This document shows positions 1-7,593 of a stretch of 43,403 nt of DNA, piece after piece (the first letter of the stretch is position 1; each line of letters starts with the position of its first letter). Made by a program: the position numbers and the translations under genes. A model generated the notes under the pieces. That model was not told the origin of the DNA. It searched no databases and was given only the letters and a program-made list of their open reading frames with translations. The DNA is from Bacteroidota bacterium (lineage in GTDB: Bacteria > Bacteroidota > Bacteroidia > Chitinophagales > Chitinophagaceae): contig JAPLEH010000068.1 in the NCBI GenBank assembly GCA_026391455.1, forward strand, positions 1 through 43,403, read 5' to 3'.

Positions 1-150
1 GCTTCTCTCTGGCTGTTTTCTTGCAGCTTGTAGCTTGCAGCTTCTCTCTGGCTGTTTTCTTGCTGCTTGTAGCTTGCAGCTTCTCTCTGGCTGTTTTCTT
101 GCACCTTGTAGCTTGTAGCTTGCAGCTTCTCTCTGGCTGTTCCAGCCTTA
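1..150. repeat. Tandem ~40-bp repeat of the 'agcttgcagcttctctctggctg' family
   Basis: About three and a half copies of a ~40-bp unit made of CTTCTCTCTGGCTGTT and TTGCAGCTTGTAGCTTGCAG blocks. The same words recur at 2030-2070, 22308-22353, 25745-25835 and 33520-33605, always between genes, so this is a dispersed family rather than a unique satellite. No coding capacity is credible. The stretch from 151 to 293 holds nothing I recognise. Confidence 0.85.
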
Positions 151-293
151 TATCCTCCGCTGGCGCAGTTTATCAGCACAATACTACATTGGTACTAATG
201 CCGAATAAAAAACAGAATTAAGTAGGTATTATTGTTTAAAGTAATGTTACGTGTTACCGAATTGCAAGGGCAGAAACAAAACTAAACCACCTA

Positions 294-390
294 ATGCGAA
301 CTGTATTCAACTTATGCAACTTATGCAACTTATGTAACTTATATAACTTCTTCAACCTATGTAACTCCTTCAACCTTTACAACTTCAAAA
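294..390 (+). repeat. 9-bp tandem repeat (CAACTTATG) leading to the DUF2911 gene
   Basis: Degenerate 9-bp units of the form AACYTATGY follow the phrase ACTGTATTCAAC at 301-311 and run toward the start codon at 427. The same phrase plus array occurs upstream of the trpB start (25549-25640, minus) and the VOC gene start (33731-33873, plus). Each time the array has the same orientation relative to the downstream gene. Confidence 0.85.
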
Positions 391-426
391 AAAACGAAAA
401 CCCCTTTACCAAAAATAACAACCAAT

Positions 427-1536
427 ATGAAAAAATCACTCCTCTTCGTAGCCGCCTCCCTCCTCTTTCTTCAATCATTTGCGCAAATACCCCTGACCGT
501 ATTGCCCAGTGGGGGCAACAAAAAAGCATCCGTAACGGAGCGGATCGGACTTACCGATGTAACGCTGCATTACGACCGGCCGGGAGTAAAGGGGCGTGAA
601 GGAAAGATATGGGGACAGCTCGTGCATACCGGATTTACTGATCAGGGATTTGGTACGGCCAAAGCGGCACCCTGGCGCGCGGGCTCCAATGAGAATACCA
701 CGATTGAATTTACTACCGATGTAAAGATAGAAGGACAGGCATTGCCTGCGGGAAAATATGGTTTGTTTCTGGCCTATGATCCTGCTGAGTGTACACTGAT
801 CTTTTCGAAGAACAGCAGCTCCTGGGGAAGTTATTACTACAGTGATAAAGAAGATGCGTTGCGGGTAAAGGTAAAACCGCAGCCACTTGATAAGTCGGTG
901 GAATGGTTGAAATATGAATTCATGAATCAATCGGAGAACAGTGCAACGGTGGCGTTGCAATGGGAAAAATTGTCGGTGCCTTTTAAAATAGAAGTGGATT
1001 ATATCAACGATCAGTTGAACAGTTTCCGTCGTGAGTTGCGCAGTGAAAGAGGATTCATCTGGCAAAGTTGGGAACAGGCCGCGCAATGGTGTGTACAGCG
1101 GAGCGTAAACCTGGAAGAAGCGCTGCTCTGGGCCGACTCTGCTACCAGTGCGGGCTTCGGTGGCGACCGCGTATTTCAAACCTGGAGTACCAAAGCACAG
1201 GTATTGCAAAAATTGAGAAGGGATGAAGAAGCGGCAGTGGCTATGCAAACCGCCCTGCCCTTTGGAAGCATGAATGATGTGCATCAATATGGGCGTCAAT
1301 TGCTCTCCATGAAATTGTACAAAGCGGCATTCGATGTATTCAAAACCAATCATGATAAATATCCGGGACAGTTCACTACCCTCATGGGATTAACCAGAGG
1401 CTATGCCGGTATTAGTGATCTCAAGAATGCATTGAAGTATGCACAACTGGCATTGCCACTTGCCCCGAATCCACAAAATAAAACAGCGGTGGAAGGAATG
1501 ATACAGAAGCTGAAAGAAGGAAAAGAGATTAACTGA
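427..1536 (+). CDS. DUF2911 domain-containing exported protein
   Basis: A 369-residue protein with a signal peptide ending near SFAQ (residue 20). Residues ~30-190 match DUF2911: ASVTERIGLTDVTLHYDRPG, WRAGSNENTTIEF and LPAGKYGLFLAY are typical family segments. The C-terminal third (residues ~220-360) is helical and TPR-like, with alanine/leucine-rich pairs typical of the longer DUF2911 proteins of Bacteroidota. The biochemical role is unknown; it probably acts in the periplasm. The ATG at 427 places a clean signal peptide at the N-terminus, with no Shine-Dalgarno, as is usual in this phylum. It is preceded by the 9-bp repeat array and followed by simple repeats, so it looks monocistronic. Confidence 0.9.
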   Translation: MKKSLLFVAASLLFLQSFAQIPLTVLPSGGNKKASVTERIGLTDVTLHYDRPGVKGREGKIWGQLVHTGFTDQGFGTAKAAPWRAGSNENTTIEFTTDVKIEGQALPAGKYGLFLAYDPAECTLIFSKNSSSWGSYYYSDKEDALRVKVKPQPLDKSVEWLKYEFMNQSENSATVALQWEKLSVPFKIEVDYINDQLNSFRRELRSERGFIWQSWEQAAQWCVQRSVNLEEALLWADSATSAGFGGDRVFQTWSTKAQVLQKLRRDEEAAVAMQTALPFGSMNDVHQYGRQLLSMKLYKAAFDVFKTNHDKYPGQFTTLMGLTRGYAGISDLKNALKYAQLALPLAPNPQNKTAVEGMIQKLKEGKEIN

Positions 1537-2080
1537 TAGATGATAGTTGATAGATGATAGATGATAGTTTACTAAAGATCGGAGTTGGTTTGTGTTGATC
1601 CGGTCGTTTTGGTTCGTGTCTTTGTGCGATTTACGGTGTACGATGATCGATGTACGATGATCGATGTACGATGTACGATGTTCGATTTACGATGTACGAT
1701 GTTCCGCATTGTCCGCTATGGTGCATGTCTCCACGAAACAACAAAACATTGTTTCCTATTCGCATATACAATTGAAAAGCCATTCAACAATGTTGGGCTA
1801 TGAAGCCTGCCTAAGCAGCCCGCTCCTTGCTTTACGCCAAACGAAACAACGAGGAAAACGAAAAACTTCAACAACTGCTCGCCCCAAAGGGGCAGGCAGC
1901 TTGTTTTTCGATGTACGATGTACGGTATAGCCAACCAAAGAATTATGCTCCACTCTTTACGCAAAACGAAAAAATAAGGAAAACAATAAACTACAGAGAC
2001 TGCTTGCCCCAAAGGGGCAGGCAGCTTGCAGCTTGTAGCTTGCAGCTTGCAGCTCGTAGCTTGTAGCTTTTCCCCTTGCT
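1537..2080. repeat. Simple and dispersed repeats, no gene
   Basis: The stretch begins with GATAGATGATAGTT repeats (1535-1568), followed by GATGTACGATGATC-type repeats (1636-1705, again at 1909-1928). Two ~90-bp diverged direct copies (about 1827-1904 and 1960-2032) each end in GCCCCAAAGGGGCAGGCAGC. It closes with an AGCTTGCAGCTTGTAGC tract to 2070. All reading frames here are repeat-derived. From 2081 to 2250 I see nothing. Confidence 0.75.
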
Positions 2081-2257
2081 TCATTGCTAAAAACCAACAT
2101 TCACAAACAAAAATGCACCCTTATCAATTTCACCCCTGCACGAAGCCGCCAACTACTTAGTTATTTACTCTTGTGTAGTATCTTGCAACCTGAATCCGAG
2201 CACTACTACCCTTTTTACGTACACTTCCCCCGACACATAATTCAGTACTGATTGTGT

Positions 2258-2275
2258 ACTGTCTGAAAAGACAGT
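2258..2275. promoter_or_regulatory. Small inverted repeat ACTGTC-N6-GACAGT upstream of 2317
   Basis: A perfect 6-bp inverted repeat with a 6-base spacer lies 42 bases before the start codon of the next gene, immediately upstream of an AT-rich TATATATATTTTTTT stretch. It could be an operator or a hairpin in the leader. No regulator can be assigned. Confidence 0.3.
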
Positions 2276-2316
2276 CTATATATATTTTTTTCATCAACAA
2301 AAACAACAAAAAAAAA

Positions 2317-3219
2317 ATGCCCATGAAAGCATTTAAGTTAGCCAGGTACAAAGCGTACTCGATAGCACTGGCCTATCTGAAGGACAATGAGTCTGTAACA
2401 GGTACGCTCCCGTTGTTCACCACAGTATATAACAAAGCAAAGGCGCTGATCGATGAGATCGGCAATGCGGAAAACCGCCGGGCGGTGAACCTGCGAACCG
2501 CTTCGGGCTCGAAGCAGCAGCAGCATAATGAACTGGCGCGTTTGTCGCTCGTGTATGCCGCTATGTTAGTAGGCTATGCCAAAGACAAGGGCGATACAGC
2601 GCTGGCAGAAGCCATGGCATTTAACACCAGCGATCTGAAGCATGCCACACCGCATGAGCTCTCCACCCGCGCGGCGAACGTACTGGAGAAGCTGAATGCG
2701 CTGCAGACACCGCTGCAGGAATATGGATTGGCCGCAGAGCAGGTAACAGAATTTGCCAATATGCTCAGCCAGTACGGCACGGGCAAAAATGCGCCTCGCT
2801 CGCTGATTGCCGAGCGTAAGCAGGCAGGTATACTGGTGGAGGAAAACATGGCACAATTGGCTGATATTTTCAGCAATGAGCTCGATAGCCTCATGCTCTA
2901 TTTCCGGGATACGCATCCGGAATTGTACAATCAGTATATCATTAAGCGCACCGTGGTACGCCCGGGCCGCCGCAAAACCCGTGTAGAGGGAGTGCTTACC
3001 GACGAGGCCACCGGCGCTGCGCTGGAAGGCGTATCGGTGTATATAAAGGGTACGGAGCTCAGCACGATTACAGAAGAAGATGGCGGCTACTACCTCAATA
3101 CGCCATCCATTCAGCAAGGGGTTCTGGTATTTGAAAAAGAGGGCTACCAGACCAAAGAACTAAAGCTGAAAATAAAAAGAGGCCAGGCCCTGGAGCAAAA
3201 TATGGCTCTGGTAAAATAA
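2317..3219 (+). CDS. Cytosolic helical protein with C-terminal CarboxypepD_reg-like domain
   Basis: A 300-residue protein. The start is placed at the ATG at 2317 (MPMKAFKLARYKAYS), because residues encoded further upstream come from the A/T-rich leader. Residues 1-220 are alpha-helical with no signal peptide or membrane segment. Residues ~227-300 match the carboxypeptidase-regulatory-like beta-sandwich: GVLTDEATGAALEGVSVYIK and EEDGGYYLNTP are hallmark turns. This domain usually belongs to exported or TonB-dependent outer-membrane proteins, so its presence without a signal peptide is unusual. The function is not known. A terminator follows at 3251. Confidence 0.75.
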   Translation: MPMKAFKLARYKAYSIALAYLKDNESVTGTLPLFTTVYNKAKALIDEIGNAENRRAVNLRTASGSKQQQHNELARLSLVYAAMLVGYAKDKGDTALAEAMAFNTSDLKHATPHELSTRAANVLEKLNALQTPLQEYGLAAEQVTEFANMLSQYGTGKNAPRSLIAERKQAGILVEENMAQLADIFSNELDSLMLYFRDTHPELYNQYIIKRTVVRPGRRKTRVEGVLTDEATGAALEGVSVYIKGTELSTITEEDGGYYLNTPSIQQGVLVFEKEGYQTKELKLKIKRGQALEQNMALVK

Positions 3220-3250
3220 TCGAAGTTTGTCGAGTGCAAAGTGTAAGTAA

Positions 3251-3283
3251 AGCCCGGCCTTTCCAGGTTGGGCTATTTTTTTG
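3251..3283 (+). terminator. Rho-independent terminator
   Basis: AGCCC and GGGCT arms with inner CCT/AGG pairing are followed by seven T residues, 32 bases after the stop codon of the preceding gene. Confidence 0.75.
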
Positions 3284-3460
3284 TGCTGCCGGCTGGCAGA
3301 CGTAGTATCCCTACAGCGAACCCGCCCGCTCCCGCCAGCACCGTTCGACTTGCGTTTCCAACGAGGGGGCGAACACCAAAATCGGGCAAAAAACATATCC
3401 GGAACCGCGATTTCCTGCCAAACTGACCCTTTTATGGGGCTAATATCGAGAGTTGACAAC

Positions 3461-3966
3461 TCAGGACGAAAAACACATCCTCCAGGACCAAACACTCAAC
3501 GCCCAGGAGCACACACCGCATACCCGGGAACATAATCCCACACACCAGCTTGAGATACAGCACCGTTGGATAAATGAACCCCAACCCGCCGAAAAATAGC
3601 CGCAACCCCGGGAAAAGTATCCCCAACGCCAGGAAAACGTACCCCTTGCCCGGGAGATGAAACCCAACCCGGCGAAAGTATACCGCCCCTCGCCGAAAAT
3701 GATCCCTAAAGCAAGGAAAATATGCCGCAACTCCGGGAACACGCTCCCCAACCCCCAATCAACGCACCGCAAACCGGCGAGCATACTACCCTACCCGCCG
3801 AAAACAAACACACCCTTCCGGAAAATATACCAACACCCCGGGAACATCTACCCATTGCCCAGATGAATAATACCGGGGATAACGAAGCTGATACCTGACA
3901 AAACGAATTGGTAACAGGTGGCGGCGAAAATGATACCGGGGGTGGGGAAATGGTGACAGGACAGGG
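3461..3966. repeat. Degenerate tandem array with 21-bp period (~24 units)
   Basis: Cutting the sequence every 21 bases from 3461 puts a CCGGGAAAA-like start (CCAGGA, CCGGGA, CGCCGA) and a later TACCC or ACCGC in register for about 24 units, with only rare one-base slips. The units are highly diverged in sequence but hold the period. One frame reads as seven-residue repeats but is broken by stops, so it is unlikely to be a functional gene. The last ~150 bases (3817-3966) recur at 4814-4963. The stretch 3284-3460 holds nothing recognisable. Confidence 0.75.
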
Positions 3967-4106
3967 AAATTGCTAATCAATATTTGAATAAATGGGTTCC
4001 AGCCAGAATGAGCGGGTAGGCTATCGAAAATGCAACGATGCCAAAGGGATGCAAGCTTTACTAACACTTACTATAATGCCATTGGCAAAAGACAAAAACA
4101 AGAAAC

Positions 4107-4742
4107 TCAAGAATTGACTTTGTTAACAACCTCCAGCATTTTTTCCAACTGTTGTTTTCGTTTGGCCCGAAACGCTGGTTCATATCGATTTATAAGCACC
4201 GGAAGCAGTTGCCTGGTAATAGCGGTTTTGACCAACTGCTGAATATCGCTATCCATACCCCCTTCCAACACCAATTGGGCAAACCCTATTCCAATAATGG
4301 CATTATCCTGACCCAATAAATAAATGCCATTCATACCAGTCGAAGATGAAAGAAATAATTCTCTTAATTGCTTTTCATCTAAAATAATACCAGAGGCCTC
4401 ATCGTTGTTTTTATTAATATCATTTAGCGTTTGAATTTGTTGCAGAATGTCTGCTTCACTAATCAAAAATCCCTGATTTATGTACGCTTCGATTTTTGAG
4501 GCATCTAATTCATTGTAGTCGAAAAAAGGGTATTGCCATTCTTCTATTAATTCTATTAAAAAATCGACTGGGCTTGCCTTTTTTTTGGAAACTCTCCAAT
4601 CTCTGAACCCATAAGCAGCTTCCCACCCATCGTCGCTGCCAAATGGCCCGGTTTCTTCTATCGGGCTGAAATAAAAGTCTTCCTTCATTAGTGCCTGCGC
4701 ATTGGGGTGTGCAGATGTATAAGTGTATTCAAAATTGTCCAT
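4107..4742 (-). CDS. Hypothetical acidic cytosolic protein
   Basis: A 211-residue protein with no signal peptide or membrane segment. The N-terminus (MDNFEYTYTSAHPNAQAL, then YFSPIEETGPFGSDDGWEAA) is acidic and aromatic, then residues ~50-210 are mainly helical. I recall similar hypothetical proteins in Bacteroidota but cannot name a family or function. It sits alone between two blocks of the same 21-bp degenerate repeat (3461-3966 and 4814-4990), which suggests an inserted or repeat-bracketed accessory gene. Lower GC than its flanks supports transfer. Confidence 0.65.
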   Translation of the reverse strand: MDNFEYTYTSAHPNAQALMKEDFYFSPIEETGPFGSDDGWEAAYGFRDWRVSKKKASPVDFLIELIEEWQYPFFDYNELDASKIEAYINQGFLISEADILQQIQTLNDINKNNDEASGIILDEKQLRELFLSSSTGMNGIYLLGQDNAIIGIGFAQLVLEGGMDSDIQQLVKTAITRQLLPVLINRYEPAFRAKRKQQLEKMLEVVNKVNS

Positions 4743-4813
4743 AGAAGAGTGGTATTGCGGGAGTAAAAATCCGAAATAGTTTTAATACAAGCGCTAAATA
4801 AGCTCATAAAACA

Positions 4814-4990
4814 TAGGGAAAAATACCACCGCTCCGGGAGCAACTACCCAATGCCAGGATGAATAATCGCGGGGATAACGAAACTGATACCTGACAAAAA
4901 GAATTGATACCCGGAGGCGGGGAAAGTGATACCGGGGGTGGGGAAATGGTGTCAGGTGAGGGAAAAAGTGATTTTGGTAAAGAAATTTTT
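4814..4990. repeat. Second block of the 21-bp degenerate repeat
   Basis: About eight 21-base units in register. Positions 4814-4963 align with 3817-3966 across ~150 bases, including long identical runs such as GATACCGGGGGTGGGGAAAT. The two blocks are direct repeats bracketing the gene at 4107-4742. A hairpin GGTAAAGAAA/TTTCTTTACC lies at its downstream edge (4976-4999). From 5000 to 5185 nothing is recognised. Confidence 0.8.
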
Positions 4991-5189
4991 CTTTACCAAA
5001 AGAATTGGAAAAGAATTACAAGATTAATAATAACAAATCATCCGATCGTGAACTTTAACTTGATTGACCGAATTTAAGGGGCGCTTACATAAGGTGTGGG
5101 GTGCCTTGTGGAATTATAATTTGAGGGAGATTGTAGCGGCAAATGAAAATCACTACAACCACACACAAGGCATGATGAATCCATTTATC

Positions 5190-5340
5190 AGAAGTATCCA
5201 CATTGTATTGGCAGCCACTGTCCTGCTTAACGGGAACACCTTACTACCACAACCCCGAAATTCACCGGTTTCGTTCAATCCCGATAGCTATCGGGAGCTT
5301 CATTGTTGTTGCTGCGCAACGCACCCAACGAAGCCTTAAC
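5190..5340. repeat. ~150-bp dispersed element, copy 1
   Basis: It shares long identical runs with 6310-6456, including the CCCGAAATTCACCGGTTTCG segment and the palindrome CCCGATAGCTATCGGG. The right end forms an imperfect hairpin (GCTTCATTGTTG with CACCCAACGAAGC). The two copies flank the lipoprotein gene at 5376 and the transposase remnant at 6009. Short reading frames in this element are shifted between the copies, so it is not coding. Confidence 0.8.
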
Positions 5341-5375
5341 TGTAGTAAGCATACCCTTCCAGATGTCAAATTCAT

Positions 5376-5891
5376 CTATTGCCTGGTAAGGATTACATCT
5401 TTTGGCATTGTTAGACCATACTGAAAATTTGGATCAATAAATGTACCTTCTGCCGTTTCCAAATGCCAAATTATTGTTGGAGGCGTACCATTAACATACT
5501 GTAAAAAGAGATTATTTGTTTTTTTCTTGGTCAAATCCTTGATGGAGCCGAACACCTTTGAAGTATCTGTGTCTTGATTTTGATAAAGCAAGACAGTACT
5601 CTTCTTATAATATAATACCATACTGTCGTATTTATTTAATGCATCATCCAGTACAAGCCCATTTTTAATATACTTATGTACGCCCAGCAGTACGTCTTCT
5701 GTATAATCTCCAAATTGTTTATTGATTTTCTTCAATTTTAATATTAGTGTATCATTGCCATTAACCCAATGCCATACTCCTTCAAATTTGTTGATGTTGT
5801 TATTAACAACATTGCTTCCCGGTGCCGGAGGTTGAGCAATCATCCTGCAACAGCCCGCCAGAATTACAGAAATCAGAACAAATAGTTTCAT
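5376..5891 (-). CDS. Small lipoprotein, DUF6705-like
   Basis: A 171-residue protein with a lipoprotein signal: hydrophobic VLISVILAGC with the lipobox LAGC (Cys at residue 14), so it is probably anchored in the envelope. The mature part has FEGVWHWVNGNDTLILKLKK and a DVLLGVHKYIKNG segment. These resemble the short beta-rich lipoproteins of flavobacteria and sphingobacteria annotated as DUF6705; I recall this from memory and it is not proven here. No function is known. It lies between two copies of a 150-bp dispersed element, consistent with an accessory cassette-like gene. Confidence 0.7.
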   Translation of the reverse strand: MKLFVLISVILAGCCRMIAQPPAPGSNVVNNNINKFEGVWHWVNGNDTLILKLKKINKQFGDYTEDVLLGVHKYIKNGLVLDDALNKYDSMVLYYKKSTVLLYQNQDTDTSKVFGSIKDLTKKKTNNLFLQYVNGTPPTIIWHLETAEGTFIDPNFQYGLTMPKDVILTRQ

Positions 5892-6008
5892 AACACTATA
5901 TCTTTAAATTCGTTATTTTATATGCAATTATAAAAGATACTTGCTTTGGCAGATAACGAAAATACTTCAATAATACCATTCTATAGAGAAGACCAAATTG
6001 TGAGTTGA

Positions 6009-6218
6009 AATAGGGTTGACTGCAGCAGCATCTGGAAGCGGGTAAAGTTTGCATCGTTAAGAAATCAGTTGAAACAGAACACACCTGCAATTGTAGTCAA
6101 AACAAAACTGCACAGTTGTCCTCATTGCAAAACAGGTACCCTGGTTACCATTGCCCTCTTTGGCAAATATGGCCCGCCGGATCAGTACATATTGGCACAA
6201 AACACAATTTCCTGCTGA
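6009..6218 (+). pseudogene. Remnant of an IS91-family transposase C-terminus
   Basis: An open frame of about 69 codons with no start. It contains CPHCKTGTLVTIALFGKYGP, resembling the C-terminal zinc-ribbon and following GPP segment of IS91-like transposases of Bacteroidota, and ends at TGA 6216-6218. The upstream catalytic HUH and tyrosine part is missing, so this is a decayed fragment. The family match comes from the Cys-x2-Cys plus K-T-G and G-P-P pattern only. Confidence 0.5.
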
Positions 6219-6309
6219 ATGCGGGTAAGGGAAGTTTTGTGCCTGCTATGAAAAAAAGAAGAAAATTTTATACCAGTACAGCCATGACATGATGAACTCA
6301 CTTTTTTGG

Positions 6310-6456
6310 AAGTACCCTCCTCTTACTGGCAACCCCTGTCCGGCTTAACGGAAACTCCACACTACTACCACAACCCCGAAATTCACCGGTTTCGTTCAAT
6401 CCCGATAGCTATCGGGAGTTTCATTGTTGGTGCTGTGCACCCAACGAAGCTTTAGT
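6310..6456. repeat. ~150-bp dispersed element, copy 2
   Basis: Same element as 5190-5340, in the same orientation, with the palindrome CCCGATAGCTATCGGG and the CACCCAACGAAGC end. On the minus strand this right end begins two bases after the stop codon of the gene at 6459, in the position an attC-like site would take for that gene. Confidence 0.8.
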
Positions 6457-6458
6457 TG

Positions 6459-7217
6459 TTAGCCGCCGTTTTGGTCGTCTGTGTCTGGCTTTAAAGTTTT
6501 CATATGTTGACTTGCTAACTCTTGCATTTCGTCAAAACGGTCATAAACCCAAGTCGCTTTACCTCCTATGCCTATTTCAATAGCACTTTTATAAGATGCT
6601 AAACTAATTTCTTCCAGTCCGCTTATTTGCTCAATAATGCTCCAAAGTTTTGTGTCAATAATTTGTCCAATGATGCAGGTTACGGACTTAATTTTCTTTA
6701 TCAACTGTTGATTTAATATTTCAAACAATTCTTCGTCTTTGTGGGGTTGGTAAAAAATATAAAGTAGTCCAACAATTATTTTTTCGTTTTCCAACGAATT
6801 CAAGTATTCTGAAACAAGAGCATTGTCAAACTTGATTTGAAAAGAATTGAAACTTAAATCTTCGTCTGTAATTTTTCCTGGTCTAACCAGATTCTCTAAT
6901 GCACTTTGACAATGTCCACGGATAAATTGCTCTTCATTGTCTAACCCCGCAATTATACTTGGCAGAATTTTCATAAGAGGGTAACTTCTGCAAGTTTCCA
7001 AAAAATTGTCAATACATAAGTAAGATGTAAATTTTAATTCTGGGTCATTAATATAGTTTAGAAACAAGTCAAAAACAACTTCGCCATTTCCGTCACTATA
7101 AGAAATGTTGAGTAAGGCGTGCCTCTTGTCATCAAGACTACCTGTCTGCAACGCAGTCATTAACTCATTGTCATCTTCAAACTGTCGTAAGAATTCATAT
7201 TTTGGTTGGTCTGTCAT
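6459..7217 (-). CDS. Hypothetical helical (HEAT-like) protein in a cassette-like unit
   Basis: A 252-residue soluble protein, almost entirely alpha-helical. Repeated helix pairs such as DDKRHALLNISYSDGNGEVV, FTSYLCIDNFLETC and EQFIRGHCQSALENLV resemble HEAT or armadillo repeats. No enzymatic motif is seen and the function is unknown. The gene fills its unit completely: GTTAGCCGCC lies seven bases before the ATG on the coding strand. The stop codon TAA lies inside the reverse complement GGCGGCTAAC at 6458-6467. Such tight ends are typical of mobile gene cassettes. An immunity or defence accessory role is possible but unproven. Confidence 0.65.
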   Translation of the reverse strand: MTDQPKYEFLRQFEDDNELMTALQTGSLDDKRHALLNISYSDGNGEVVFDLFLNYINDPELKFTSYLCIDNFLETCRSYPLMKILPSIIAGLDNEEQFIRGHCQSALENLVRPGKITDEDLSFNSFQIKFDNALVSEYLNSLENEKIIVGLLYIFYQPHKDEELFEILNQQLIKKIKSVTCIIGQIIDTKLWSIIEQISGLEEISLASYKSAIEIGIGGKATWVYDRFDEMQELASQHMKTLKPDTDDQNGG

Positions 7218-7221
7218 TAAT

Positions 7222-7359
7222 GGCGGCTAACGTTTTGCGGCTTGGCGTAGTGGCGGATTTTCACCACAAATGTTGATACGAAGCACTACTGTTTGTTGAA
7301 CCACAAAACTGTCATACGAAGCACTGAACCCGCCATTACGCCAAACCGCTGTTATAAGC
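7222..7359 (-). other. attC-like site between two gene blocks
   Basis: The ends are GGCGGCTAAC (7222-7231) and GTTATAAGC (7351-7359). Inside are 20-bp inverted arms at 7237-7256 and 7330-7349 that match at 18 of 20 positions. Between the arms is a directly repeated ATACGAAGCACT phrase (7276-7287 and 7315-7326). On the minus strand the left end matches the end of the upstream restriction block and the right end matches the start of the downstream gene's unit. The layout resembles integron attC sites, but no integrase gene is in the window. Confidence 0.55.
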
Positions 7360-7439
7360 TGGCCTTCTGTCCACCGTTCTTGCAAACCATTGTCAATACT
7401 ACGTTTCACTGTCTTTGTCGTGTCGGGTTGTGCGGTTGG

Positions 7440-7487
7440 GTATTTTTTATTTTCAGAAGGGAGGGAGATTTTTTTTAATTCAATTTT
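7440..7487. repeat. AT-rich inverted repeat, left copy, flanking the R-M operon
   Basis: GTATTTTTTATTTT (7440-7453) and ATTTTTTTTAATTCAATTTT (7468-7487), separated by a G/A-rich 14-mer. They are the reverse complement of 12952-12996, where the two blocks are separated by an 11-mer. The remaining sequence of the 7360-7593 gap is low-complexity T/G-rich DNA without a gene. Confidence 0.7.
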
Positions 7488-7593
7488 GTCAGGGTGGGAA
7501 AGGTGGAAGCTCTTTTGCAAGCTTTGCCCTGTGCTTGGGCTTGTGCGGCTTGCAAATGTGCTTACACCTGTGTGCTGGCTTATCCTTGTTACT

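Noticed and set aside
475..1353. Long minus-strand frame opposite the DUF2911 gene
   Set aside because: A shadow of the real gene: no domain, and the plus strand has a signal peptide and a known family.
1585..1930. Short plus-strand frames rich in Tyr-Asp-Val-Arg-Cys
   Set aside because: They are translations of GATGTACGATG simple repeats.
3461..3966. Possible coding gene for a heptad-repeat protein
   Set aside because: Stops interrupt each long frame and unit sequence is too degenerate; treated as periodic non-coding DNA.
5064..5339. 91-codon plus-strand frame
   Set aside because: It lies in the duplicated 150-bp element, and the second copy is frameshifted.
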